Source: Halorussus salinus (GTDB taxonomy: Archaea; Halobacteriota; Halobacteria; Halobacteriales; Haladaptataceae). From it: DNA of 64,000 nt. Positions 8,779-18,845 of the stretch are shown piece after piece; the first letter of the stretch is position 1, and each line of letters starts with the position of its first letter. The stretch spans positions 62,001-126,000 of the forward strand of contig NZ_SBIS02000014.1 in assembly GCF_004765815.2 (NCBI RefSeq). The letters run 5' to 3'. Position numbers and translations under genes: made by a program. Below the pieces are notes generated by a model. It had not been told where the DNA came from and made no database searches. It saw only the letters and a program-made list of their open reading frames with translations.

Positions 8779-9381
8779 ATGACTAGCGAGCAAGTCGATT
8801 GTAGTTGTAAGGTCGGGCGGGTCGCCGAGGAGTACGGCGTGACCGAGATAACCGCCCGACTCGTAGACGACTGGCAGGCGGGAACGAGCGTCCGCGAACT
8901 GGCCGACGAGTTGAACGAGAGCGTCGTCCGGTCCGCGCTGACGGCGGCGAACGTCGGACAGGTCGAGTGGAGTCGCACGCCGGTCTACGAGGCGCTTCAC
9001 ACCGACGAACTCAGCGACGCCCAAGAAGTCCAGATTCGCCGCGAGTTGGACCGCGCGGGCGTGGACGTGGACGAGTTGTCGTCGGCGCTGGTGTCCCACC
9101 AGACCGTCTATCGCCACTTGAAGAACTGTCTCGACGCCTCGAAAGGCGATACTCGCTCGCCCAAAGAGCGACGAAAAAAGGCGAAAGACACCGTGTACGC
9201 ACTCCAGCGACGGACCGAGGTCGTAACCGAATCGACCCTCGAAACGCTCGATTCCGCAGACGTGACTGACCTTGGAGATATCGACGTACTGGTGGACCTG
9301 CGGGTCGTCTGTAACGACTGCGGTCGCTCGATGAACTTCGAAGACGCGATGAACGAGGGATGTGACTGCGCTGTCGCCTGA
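8779..9381 (+). CDS. rdfA: Rod-determining factor RdfA
   Basis: The product is 200 residues. It starts with CSCKVGRVAEEYG, followed by a helix-turn-helix-like segment (LADELNESVVRSALTAANV) characteristic of the haloarchaeal RdfA family. It ends with a zinc-binding-type cluster (CNDCGRS... then EGCDC). In Haloferax volcanii RdfA is needed for the rod cell shape. It lies 62 bases upstream of an SMC-related gene; the same pairing occurs in other haloarchaea, so the two probably act together. The mechanism is not known. The ATG at 8779 is the first in-frame Met after a run of non-coding-looking sequence. Confidence 0.85.
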   Translation: MTSEQVDCSCKVGRVAEEYGVTEITARLVDDWQAGTSVRELADELNESVVRSALTAANVGQVEWSRTPVYEALHTDELSDAQEVQIRRELDRAGVDVDELSSALVSHQTVYRHLKNCLDASKGDTRSPKERRKKAKDTVYALQRRTEVVTESTLETLDSADVTDLGDIDVLVDLRVVCNDCGRSMNFEDAMNEGCDCAVA

Positions 9382-9443
9382 GAATGCCGATACCGCCGTC
9401 GAAACGAAAAGAGCTATTTATATAGCCCTGAAACAGCGGGTAC

Positions 9444-11399
9444 ATGGATACCACAGAGGCTCTTCGCGATACCCTCGATATCGAAGTGAGCAATATCGGC
9501 GGTATCGACCGAGCGAACGTCGAACTCTCGGACGGGGTCACTGTCCTCGAAGGCGAGAACGCCACGAACCGAACGTCGTTTCTACAGGCGACGATGGCCG
9601 CGATGGGGAGCGACCAGTTCCACCTCAAGGGCGACGCCGACCACGGTCACGTGAAACTCTCGCTCGGCGAGACCGTCGTCGAGCGGGAGTTCAATCGCCG
9701 TAACGGCATCGTGGAATCGAGCGGCGACGGACTCCTCGACGACCCGGAACTCGCGAACCTCTTCGCGTTCCTGCTGGAGGACAACGAGGCGCGACGCGCG
9801 GTCGCCAACGGCGACGACCTCCGCGAGATAATCACGCGGCCGATAGACACCGACCAAATCGAGGCCGAAATCGAGCGGTTGCAGGCCGAGAAACGCGAGA
9901 TAGACGAGCAGATAGAGCGCGTCGAGAGCCGCGAACGCGAGTTGGTGGACCTCGAACAGCGAACGACCCGACTGGAGACCGAAATCGAGGAGAAGCGCGA
10001 CCGACTCGGCACGCTCGAAGCCGAAATCGAGGCGGCCGACGCGGACCTCGAAGAGGAGCGCGCCGAGAAGCAGGAAGTCGAGGAGCGACTGGACGAGTTG
10101 AAAGACCGCCGGTCTCGACTCGAAGATGTGCGGTTCGAAATCGAGACCGCCGAGGAGGCCGTCGAATCGCTCCGCGCAGAGCGCGACGCGAAGCGGGACG
10201 AGCGCGAGGGCCTCGCGGGCGACCCCGGCGAAGACGTGGACGCGCTCCGTGACCGTCTCGGCGAACTGCGCGACCGGAAGCGACGGGTCGATGCGCAGGT
10301 GAGCGAAATCCAGAGCATCGTCCAGTTCAACGAGGACATGCTCGACGGGACCGACAGCGAAGTCGCCGACGTGCTTCGCGACGGCGACGGCCACGACGAC
10401 GGGGCGCTCACCGACCAACTCCTCGACGGCGAGGAGTCGGTCGTCTGCTGGACCTGCGGGTCCGGCGTGTCGCGCGACGACGTGAAGGACACCCTCGACC
10501 GACTGCGGTCGTTTCGGAAGGAGAAACTGAGCGCGCGCCAGTCGATACAGGACGAGATAGACGAAACCGACGAGCGCGTCTCGGAACTCGAACGCGCCGA
10601 GCGCGAGCGCGAGCGAGTGAATCGCCGCCTCGCGGAGATAGACGACGAGATAGAGCGCAAGCAAAGCCGAATCGAGGACCTCGAAGCGCGCCGCGACGAG
10701 ATTCACGGCGAAATCGAGGCGTTGGAGGCGGAAGTCGAAGACGAGGAGGCCTCCGACTACGGCGAGTTGCTCGACCTCCACAAACGGGCCAACGCGGTCG
10801 AACTCGAAATCGAGCAGAAAGAGGACGAACTGGCCTCCGTCGAAGACGAGGTCGCGGAGATAGAGTCGCTCCTCGGCGAGCGCGACGAGTACGAGGCCCG
10901 CCGCGACGAGATCGCCGACCGACTCGACGAGTTGCGCAACCGCATCGACTCGCTGGAGCGGGGCGCGGTCGAGGAGTTCAACGCCCACGTCGAGGAGGTC
11001 CTCGACGTACTCGAATACGAGAACGTCGCTCGCATCTGGATAGAGCGCGTCGAGCGCGAGACGCGACAGGGGCGGCGCAAAGTCGCGGAGAACCACTTCG
11101 AACTGCACGTCGTCCGCGAGTCCGAGTCGGGCCGAACCTACGAGGGGACGGTCGATACCTTGAGCGAGAGCGAGCGCGAGGTGGTGGGTCTCGTGTTCGC
11201 CCTCGCCGGGTATCTGGTCCACGACCTCCACGAGACGGTGCCGGTGATGCTGTTGGACTCGCTGGAGGCCATCGACTCGGCCCGAATCGCCCGACTGGTC
11301 GAGTACTTCGCGGAGTACCCGGCGTTCCTCGTCGTGGCGTTGCTCCCGGCGGACGCCGAAGCCATCGAAGTCGCCCACGACACGGTGACGAAAATCTGA
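9444..11399 (+). CDS. Archaea-specific SMC-related protein (Sph-like) with degenerate Walker A
   Basis: The product is 651 residues with an ATPase half-domain at each end and two long coiled coils (about 135-285 and 345-540). The coils are separated by a CxxC zinc hook (Cys 335 and 338, CWTCGSG), as in Rad50. The N-terminal nucleotide motif reads GENATNRTS (37-45), with Arg where Walker A has Lys. The C-terminal part holds the signature-like LSESERE and a Walker B (VPVMLLDSLEAID) lacking the usual catalytic Glu after Asp. ATP binding may therefore be altered. TATA-like TATTTATATAG lies at about 9415-9425. The neighbour RdfA suggests a role in cell shape or chromosome organisation. Confidence 0.87.
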   Translation: MDTTEALRDTLDIEVSNIGGIDRANVELSDGVTVLEGENATNRTSFLQATMAAMGSDQFHLKGDADHGHVKLSLGETVVEREFNRRNGIVESSGDGLLDDPELANLFAFLLEDNEARRAVANGDDLREIITRPIDTDQIEAEIERLQAEKREIDEQIERVESRERELVDLEQRTTRLETEIEEKRDRLGTLEAEIEAADADLEEERAEKQEVEERLDELKDRRSRLEDVRFEIETAEEAVESLRAERDAKRDEREGLAGDPGEDVDALRDRLGELRDRKRRVDAQVSEIQSIVQFNEDMLDGTDSEVADVLRDGDGHDDGALTDQLLDGEESVVCWTCGSGVSRDDVKDTLDRLRSFRKEKLSARQSIQDEIDETDERVSELERAERERERVNRRLAEIDDEIERKQSRIEDLEARRDEIHGEIEALEAEVEDEEASDYGELLDLHKRANAVELEIEQKEDELASVEDEVAEIESLLGERDEYEARRDEIADRLDELRNRIDSLERGAVEEFNAHVEEVLDVLEYENVARIWIERVERETRQGRRKVAENHFELHVVRESESGRTYEGTVDTLSESEREVVGLVFALAGYLVHDLHETVPVMLLDSLEAIDSARIARLVEYFAEYPAFLVVALLPADAEAIEVAHDTVTKI

Positions 11400-11433
11400 C
11401 CTCGGCCGTCCGGAATCCCCCGTCGTTCGGGCG

Positions 11434-12723
11434 TCACTCGGGGGTTCGTCCGCGTCGCTCGTCGGGAATCGCGCCCGACTCCCGGAGCGATTCGATACGC
11501 GCATCGTCGTAGCCCAGTTCGCGCAGAATCGGCTCGGTGTCCTCGCCCAGCAGGGGCGGTGCCGCGTCGAATCCCGACTCGGCGTGGTCGAAGTTCAGGG
11601 GGTGTTCCACGACCGGAATCTCGCCGACGGCGGGGTGGTCCGCGCTCGTCACGACGTTCCGGGCCTCGACCTGCTCGTTGTGGAGTGCTTCGTCCACGTT
11701 GTACACCGGGCCGACCGGGAGACCGTGGTCGTCCGCGAGGAGTTCGATCCACTCGTCGGTCGGGCGCTGGCTGATACTCTCGGAGAGTTCGGCCTCCAGT
11801 TCGTCCATGTTCTCCACGCGGTCGGCGTTGGTCTCGAACCGCGGGTCGGCCGCGAGGTCCGGGCGGTCGACGGCCTCGCAGAACTGCCGCCAGAGCTTCT
11901 GGTTGAGGCACGCGACGTTGATGTGACCGTCGGCGGTCTCGAAGGTCTGGTACGGCGCGAGGACCGGGTCTTTCGTCCCCATGCGCGTCGACTCCTCGCC
12001 GACGAACGCCTTCCCGGCGTGCTTGGTCAACCACGGAAGCACGGCGTCGAGCATCCCGAGTTCGACGCGCTCGCCCTCGCCGGTCCGCTCGCGCCGGTAG
12101 AGCGCGCCCAAGATGCCGAACGCCGCCCACATCCCCGTCACGAGGTCGGTCTGCGGGACCCCGACTTTCACCGGGTCGCCGTCCTCCGGCCCGGTCACGC
12201 TCATCATGCCCGACATCCCCTGCACCAGCAGGTCGTAGCCGGGCCGGTCGCGCCACGGTCCCGAGTCGCCGAACGCCGAGATGGAGCAGTAGACCAGTTG
12301 GTCGTTCTCCTCGCGCAGGTCGTCGTAGCCCACTCCGAGTCGGTCGGCGGTCCCCGGCCGGTAGTTCTCCACGAACACGTCGGCCTCCTCGGCCAGTTCG
12401 TAGAGGACCGCGAGTCCCTCGTCGCTCTTGAGGTTCAACTCGACGCTCTTCTTGTCGTAGTTGACCGTCCAGAAGTAGGGCGACTCCCCCCGGTCGGCGG
12501 CGGTCCTGCCCGGCCCGTCGTACTCCTCGCTGGCGACGAACGGCGGTCCCGAGTGGCGGTTGTCGTCGCCGACCTCGGGGCGCTCGACCTTGATGACCTC
12601 CGCGCCCTGATTGGCGAGCATCAGCGAGCAGAACCCGCCCGTGACGAACGTCGAGAGGTCGAGGACGCGAATCCCGTCGAGGAGGCCGCCGTCGCCGCCC
12701 GCGTCATCGGTTGACTGTGTCAT
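11434..12723 (-). CDS. Class III CoA-transferase (CaiB/BaiF family)
   Basis: The product is 429 residues, the family's usual size. The N-terminal signature (GIRVLDLSTFVTGGFCSLML...GAEVIKVE), the YDLLVQGMSGMMS stretch and the probable catalytic Asp in ELGMLDAVLPW support the family. These enzymes move CoA between carboxylic acids through an aspartyl-CoA thioester. The acids are not readable from sequence; known haloarchaeal members act on dicarboxylic acids such as mesaconate. The ATG at 12723 has a TATA-like GTTATCGG about 27 bases upstream. It is divergent from the IclR regulator, which may control it. Confidence 0.88.
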   Translation of the reverse strand: MTQSTDDAGGDGGLLDGIRVLDLSTFVTGGFCSLMLANQGAEVIKVERPEVGDDNRHSGPPFVASEEYDGPGRTAADRGESPYFWTVNYDKKSVELNLKSDEGLAVLYELAEEADVFVENYRPGTADRLGVGYDDLREENDQLVYCSISAFGDSGPWRDRPGYDLLVQGMSGMMSVTGPEDGDPVKVGVPQTDLVTGMWAAFGILGALYRRERTGEGERVELGMLDAVLPWLTKHAGKAFVGEESTRMGTKDPVLAPYQTFETADGHINVACLNQKLWRQFCEAVDRPDLAADPRFETNADRVENMDELEAELSESISQRPTDEWIELLADDHGLPVGPVYNVDEALHNEQVEARNVVTSADHPAVGEIPVVEHPLNFDHAESGFDAAPPLLGEDTEPILRELGYDDARIESLRESGAIPDERRGRTPE

Positions 12724-13186
12724 GGAAGAGCAATGACGGACGACCCCGATAACGTTTTGCATCGAACCGGTACGACGGAAGGACACGCGTCACAGGAAAT
12801 ATTACAGTAGTACGAGTGTAACAGAATTCGTTTTCGGAGGAGCCGACGCGAACGTCGGAACGGCGCGTATCGGCGGCACGGTCGGGTCGTCGCTTCAGTT
12901 GTCACGAAGTCGAATCGACTCGGTGTCACGGTGTCGATACTGTTTCGACGTAGCCACAACCTGAAGAGTTAACGGAAGTAACACGGGTACGGACTCGAAT
13001 TTTCGACGCTTCGAGGCGATACGGCGGCGTAGACACGAACTGGCCCGAACAATCGTCACCGCCGAGAACGTTTCAGCATAGCCGAAACGACCGCGCTATC
13101 GGGACCGTCGAGACGAGGACGCCCCGAGAGAGGCCGTGGGAAAGCTATTTAGGAAGACGACCAGAGGTACCAGACAGTGACACAGA
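12724..13186. other. Divergent intergenic region upstream of the CoA-transferase and iclR genes
   Basis: It holds the two divergent promoters, a partial inverted repeat TTACA...TGTAA at 12802-12821, and a 19-bp motif at 13070-13088 repeated near two other genes of the island. No gene is visible in it. Confidence 0.6.
13070..13088. promoter_or_regulatory. Candidate IclR operator 1
   Basis: GTTTCAGCATAGCCGAAAC is a near-palindrome of 19 bases, 99 bases before the iclR ATG and between the divergent CoA-transferase and iclR promoters. It matches sites at 13958 and 14891 in the pattern GTTTCAGnnATnnTGAAAC. That it binds the adjacent IclR protein is inferred from position. Confidence 0.5.
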
Positions 13187-13951
13187 ATGGGACGCGAGGC
13201 CAAAAACCCCGTCAAAACGACCCAACGGTCCTTAGACGTTATCGAAGCCCTCCAAGAGACGGACGGGGCCAGACTCACCGAACTCGCGGACCGGCTCGAC
13301 CTCCCCAACAGCACGGTCCACAACCACCTCAGCACGCTGATGGAGCGCGATTACGTCTTCAAGGACGGTGACATCTACCGGGTCAGCCTCCGGTTTCTGG
13401 ACCTCGGGGAACACGCCCGCAAGCGCCGGAAGATATACGACCTCGCCAAGCCCGAGATTCGGGAACTGGCCGACGAGACCGGCGAAGTCGCCAACCTCCT
13501 CGTGGAGGAGAACGGCTGGGGCGTCTTCCTGTGGTCGTCGGAGGGGGAGAACGCCGTCCCGCTGGACATCCACCCCGGCAAGCACGTCCACCTCCACGCC
13601 ACCGCGGTCGGCAAGTGCATCTTGGCCCACCTCTCGGAGAAGCGCGTGGACGAAATCGTCGCGCGGCGCGGCCTCCCGGCCGAGACCGACCGGACCATCA
13701 CGGACCGCGGGGCGCTGGCCGACGAGTTGGAGACGGTCCGCAACCGGGGCTACGCCATCGACGACGAGGAGCGCCTGCCCGGCATGCGGTGCATCGGCAC
13801 GACCGTCAAGAGCGAGTCGGGCAACATCATCGGGGCGATAAGCGTCTCCGGGCCGACGAGCGCGATGGGGATGGACCGACTCACCGACTCGCTGGCCGAC
13901 CAGTTGCGCGGTGCCGCGAACGTCATCGAACTGAAAGTGGCCTACTCGTGA
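13187..13951 (+). CDS. IclR-family transcriptional regulator
   Basis: The product is 254 residues. Residues about 8-65 are the winged helix (RLTELADRLDLPNSTVHNH). Residues about 75-250 are the IclR effector domain (HVHLHATAVGKCILAHLS, GYAIDDEERLPGMRCIGTTV). IclR proteins usually sense small metabolites such as organic acids or sugars and regulate catabolic operons. TATA-like CTATTTAGG lies at about 13145-13153. It sits between the CoA-transferase and the creatininase-family gene, at the edge of the amino-sugar island, and 19-bp inverted repeats flank it. It is a likely local regulator of the island. Confidence 0.93.
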   Translation: MGREAKNPVKTTQRSLDVIEALQETDGARLTELADRLDLPNSTVHNHLSTLMERDYVFKDGDIYRVSLRFLDLGEHARKRRKIYDLAKPEIRELADETGEVANLLVEENGWGVFLWSSEGENAVPLDIHPGKHVHLHATAVGKCILAHLSEKRVDEIVARRGLPAETDRTITDRGALADELETVRNRGYAIDDEERLPGMRCIGTTVKSESGNIIGAISVSGPTSAMGMDRLTDSLADQLRGAANVIELKVAYS

Positions 13952-13957
13952 GATAGC

Positions 13958-13976
13958 GTTTCAGTCATGTTGAAAC
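13958..13976. promoter_or_regulatory. Candidate IclR operator 2
   Basis: GTTTCAGTCATGTTGAAAC is a 19-base inverted repeat with six-base arms. It lies just after the iclR stop and about 40 bases upstream of the TATA element of the creatininase-family gene. It shares its pattern with the sites at 13070 and 14891. Confidence 0.5.
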
Positions 13977-14045
13977 GCCCCCAGCCGGAATTTCTCGGCG
14001 GGGTCCCACCGAACCTTTATGCGGATTCGGCCACCTCGCCACACC

Positions 14046-14846
14046 ATGTTACGCCTCGACGCCGGACCGGCCAGTCTCGCCACGAAGACGCGGACCGAAA
14101 TCGCCGACGTTGCGCGCCAGTCCGGGTCCGTACTGGTCGTTCCGGTCGGTAGCATCGAACAGCACGGCCACCACCTCCCGGTGGCGACCGACACCCTGCT
14201 GGCCGACGCCGTCGCCGAACGCGGCGCGGAGCGCGTTGCCGACGACCAACCGACGCTGGTCGCGCCGCCGGTCTGGACCGGCTACTCGCCCCACCACCTC
14301 TCGCTCGGGGGCACGCTGACGACCGACGCCGACAGACTCGTCGGCCTCCTCGAAGACGTGGCCGACTCGGCCGCGGAACTGGGCTTCGATGCGGTGCTGT
14401 TGGTGAACGGCCACGGCGGGAACGGGCCGGTCGTGGACCTCGCGGTGAGTACCATCGGCGAGGAGCATCCCGACCTCGAAGTGACCGGCGTCACCTACTT
14501 CGAACTCGCCGCCCCCTTCGCCGACGAGATTCGGGACAGCGACACCGGCGGGATGGCCCACGGCGGCGAGTTCGAGACCTCGCTCGTTCTGCACCTCTAC
14601 CCCGACCTCGTACGCGAGGACGAGACCGAGGGCACGTATCTGGACGAGCCGTACGATAGAGGAGGTAAGGACCTCCTCGAAGGCGGTCCCGTGAACTCCT
14701 ACACCGAGTTCGAGGAGTACTCCGAGTCGGGAGCCATCGGCGACCCCGACCTCGCCAGCGCCGAGAAAGGGGAAGAACTGTTCGACCGATTGGGCGACGA
14801 ACTCGCCGACGTGTTGCGGACCGTCCACGAGCAGGCGACCGAGTAG
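14046..14846 (+). CDS. Creatininase-family metal-dependent amidohydrolase
   Basis: The product is 266 residues, the normal family size. Metal-binding motifs are clear: PVGSIEQHGHHLPVATDT, LLVNGHGGNG and the Glu in AHGGEFETS. The family hydrolyses cyclic or linear amide bonds (creatinine, formamides, mycofactocin or flavin precursors). The substrate here is not known; an acylamide of the amino-sugar island is possible. The ATG at 14046 is supported by CTTTATG at about 14013-14019 (leaderless). A candidate IclR operator lies about 70 bases upstream. Confidence 0.85.
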   Translation: MLRLDAGPASLATKTRTEIADVARQSGSVLVVPVGSIEQHGHHLPVATDTLLADAVAERGAERVADDQPTLVAPPVWTGYSPHHLSLGGTLTTDADRLVGLLEDVADSAAELGFDAVLLVNGHGGNGPVVDLAVSTIGEEHPDLEVTGVTYFELAAPFADEIRDSDTGGMAHGGEFETSLVLHLYPDLVREDETEGTYLDEPYDRGGKDLLEGGPVNSYTEFEEYSESGAIGDPDLASAEKGEELFDRLGDELADVLRTVHEQATE

Positions 14847-14893
14847 GCGTCGGCGCGCCAACACGCCAATGCGCCAGCGAGCCGACTCCAGTT

Positions 14894-16507
<1,614 letters not shown>

Positions 16508-16508
16508 G

Positions 16509-17675
16509 TCAGTACCGCAGGTGGCGCTCGCGCGCGTCGAGGAACGCGGCTCGGTCGTCGTCCCACCGGTCGATGATGCCGTCGGCGATGTCGCGCGCGC
16601 CGTTGGCTGAGTCGGCCTCGTCGATGGTCTTGCGGAGGTAGGTGCCGCCCGCGAGTTTGTCGATGAAGAACTCGTCGTCGTAGGACACCCAGTCGCAGTC
16701 GTCGTAGGTCGTGAACGCCGAGATGAGCATCGTGAGTCCCACTCGGACCGGCTCGAAGTCGTCGCGGTCGAGGACGTGGACCTGCACGCCCTCGATGTCG
16801 TCGCGCTCGTGTTTCGAGAACATCGGCGTGAAGTAGGCGGGGCGGAAGGCGACGCCCGACAGTCCCGCGGCGTTGAGCGAGTCGGCCCACGACTCGGCGT
16901 CTATCCACGGCGCGCCGACCAACTCGAACGGTTTCGTGGTTCCCCGGCCCTCCGAGAGGTTCGTCCCCTCGAAGAAGCAGGTGCCGGGGTAGACGGTGGC
17001 GGTCCCGAGCGTCGGCATGTTCGGCGAGGGGTAGACCCACGGGAGGTCGGTCGCGTCGTACCAGACGTTCCGGTCCCAGTCGTCCAGTTCCACGACGAGG
17101 AGGTCCGCGCCGATGTCGAACTCGTCGTTGAAGTACGTCGCCAGTTCGCCGACGGTCATCCCGTGGACGATGGGCAGGCCGTAGTTGCCGACGAACGACG
17201 AGTGGGCGTCGGGGACGCGGTTTCCGGCGGGCGCGACCGGCGCGATGGGGTTCGGGCGGTCCAAGACGACCATCCGCTTTCCGGCCTCGGCGACGCCTTC
17301 CAGCGCGTAGGCCAGCGTGTAGATGAGGGTGTAGAACCGACAGCCGATGTCCTGCATGTCGTAGACGACGGTGTCGAGGTCGGCTATCATCTCGGGTCGG
17401 AGGTGTTTCTCCTCGCCGTAGAGGCTCTTGACCGGGAGTCCGGTCTTCTCGTCGATGCTGTCTTCGACCTCCACGCCCGCTTGCTCGCTCCCGCGGATGC
17501 CGTGTTCGGGACCGAACAACTTCCGGAGGTCGAACTCGTCGCGGTCGGCCAGCAGGTCGATAGTCGTCCGAAGCTCCGAATCGACGCCCGAGGGGTTCGT
17601 GATGAGCCCGAGGCGGTCGTCGGCGAGTACGGAGTTCTGCGATTCGAGAACCGATTCGATTCCGAGGCGAACCAT
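16509..17675 (-). CDS. namZ: Exo-beta-N-acetylmuramidase-like protein, DUF1343/GH171 (NamZ)
   Basis: The product is 388 residues and matches the DUF1343 family along its length (LGLITNPSGVD, KLFGPEHGIRG, YDMQDIGCRFYTLIYTL, VLDRPNPI, SPNMPTLGTATVYPGTCFFEGTN, SEGRGTTKPFE). The characterised member, B. subtilis NamZ, removes non-reducing terminal MurNAc from peptidoglycan chains. No signal peptide is seen; the bacterial enzyme is exported, so here the substrate would have to be imported. TATA-like ATTTATA lies at about 17699-17705, 26 bases before the ATG. It is operonic with nagZ. Haloarchaea lack murein, so the substrate must be foreign or a MurNAc-like sugar. Confidence 0.92.
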   Translation of the reverse strand: MVRLGIESVLESQNSVLADDRLGLITNPSGVDSELRTTIDLLADRDEFDLRKLFGPEHGIRGSEQAGVEVEDSIDEKTGLPVKSLYGEEKHLRPEMIADLDTVVYDMQDIGCRFYTLIYTLAYALEGVAEAGKRMVVLDRPNPIAPVAPAGNRVPDAHSSFVGNYGLPIVHGMTVGELATYFNDEFDIGADLLVVELDDWDRNVWYDATDLPWVYPSPNMPTLGTATVYPGTCFFEGTNLSEGRGTTKPFELVGAPWIDAESWADSLNAAGLSGVAFRPAYFTPMFSKHERDDIEGVQVHVLDRDDFEPVRVGLTMLISAFTTYDDCDWVSYDDEFFIDKLAGGTYLRKTIDEADSANGARDIADGIIDRWDDDRAAFLDARERHLRY

Positions 17676-17814
17676 ACGATAGCAGATATCGGGTCGGGAA
17701 TATAAATGTGGGTGTCGGTGACAATCGTGCCACCGCGTCGGCGGAGGGCAGACGGTGGACGGGAGTGCCGGGTCGCGCTGGACGACTCGGAACTCGGAGT
17801 TCGAGACCCGGAAC

Positions 17815-18804
17815 TCAGAACTCGGGGATGACGTGGTCGGCGAAGGCGTCGATGGTGTCGCGGGGGTCGCCGACCTTGCTGACGACCTGTACGCGGTCCA
17901 CTCCGGCCGCCTCCAGTTCGGCGAGGTAGTTCACGAAGTCCTGTGGGTCGTCGGTGACGTTGTTCGCGTCGATTAGCTCGTCGTCGGACAACTCGGCGAG
18001 TTCGGCGTCGGCGACCTCCTGAATTGCTCTCGGGTCGGGGTTGTCGAGTTCCGTGTCGTCGGGCGTGTGTTCGCCCTGCTCGCGGAGTTGCGCGGCGACC
18101 TCCTCGGGGTCGCCGAAGTGGGCGGCCATCTGGGTCGTGACCTGAGCCTCCGCGGGCGACCGTCCGCCGTCTTCGAGGCCCTGCTCGAAGTTCGGCACGA
18201 GGAGGTCCGCGATGTGGTCGGGCGAGGCGGCGGTGGTCAGGTTGCCCGCGTACTTGCCCGCGCACTTGGCCGACTGGGGACCCCACGCCGCCCAGTGGAC
18301 CGGAATTTCGGATTTGGTCTGGGTGTAGAGTTTGATGTCGTCGTACTGGTAGTAGTCGCCGTCGTAGCCGACGTACTCGTCGCTGTTCCAGAGCCGTTCC
18401 ATCACGTCCAGCGTCTCGATGAGCATCCCGGCCAGCGTCCCCCAGTCGGGCCACTCGCCGTCGTAGAAGTGCGCCTCGTTGAGCGCCTCGCCCGTGCCGA
18501 CGCCCAACTCGAAGCGACCGGGGAACATGTTGTCGAGCGTGGCGATGGCTTGGGCGAGTACCGGCGGGTGGTACCGAACGGTCGGGCAGGTCACGGCGGT
18601 TCCGACCGGCACGTCCGGGACCTCGCTCATCAGCGTGCCGAACCACGGCAGGATGTGGTGGGTGTACGGGCGGTTGTCGAGCCACGGCAGGAAGTGGTCG
18701 CCGATCCAGATGCCCTCGAAACCCGACTCTACGGCGTACTTGGCGAGGTCGATGTCCTCGCGCGGGGAGCGAAAGCACCCCGCGACGTTGTAGTGAATCT
18801 CCAT
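17815..18804 (-). CDS. LLM-class F420/flavin-dependent oxidoreductase (FGD-like)
   Basis: The product is 329 residues, a luciferase-like TIM barrel. Motifs of the F420-dependent glucose-6-phosphate dehydrogenase-like branch are seen (GFEGIWIGDHFLPW, FPGRFELGVGTGEALNEAHF, WAAWGPQSAKCAGKYAGNL). Haloarchaea make coenzyme F420. Relatives oxidise sugar phosphates or alcohols with F420. Because it lies beside namZ-nagZ, oxidation of an amino sugar or its phosphate is a reasonable guess, but the substrate is not known. A TATA-like GTTTATG about 30 bases upstream supports the ATG at 18804. Confidence 0.87.
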   Translation of the reverse strand: MEIHYNVAGCFRSPREDIDLAKYAVESGFEGIWIGDHFLPWLDNRPYTHHILPWFGTLMSEVPDVPVGTAVTCPTVRYHPPVLAQAIATLDNMFPGRFELGVGTGEALNEAHFYDGEWPDWGTLAGMLIETLDVMERLWNSDEYVGYDGDYYQYDDIKLYTQTKSEIPVHWAAWGPQSAKCAGKYAGNLTTAASPDHIADLLVPNFEQGLEDGGRSPAEAQVTTQMAAHFGDPEEVAAQLREQGEHTPDDTELDNPDPRAIQEVADAELAELSDDELIDANNVTDDPQDFVNYLAELEAAGVDRVQVVSKVGDPRDTIDAFADHVIPEF

Positions 18805-18845
18805 GCCTACGGGCTACCGATTCGCACCACGCCCATAAACCTTCG

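Noticed and set aside
9582-11504. Long minus-strand frame opposite the SMC-related gene
   Set aside because: Antisense of coiled-coil codons; no recognisable domain.
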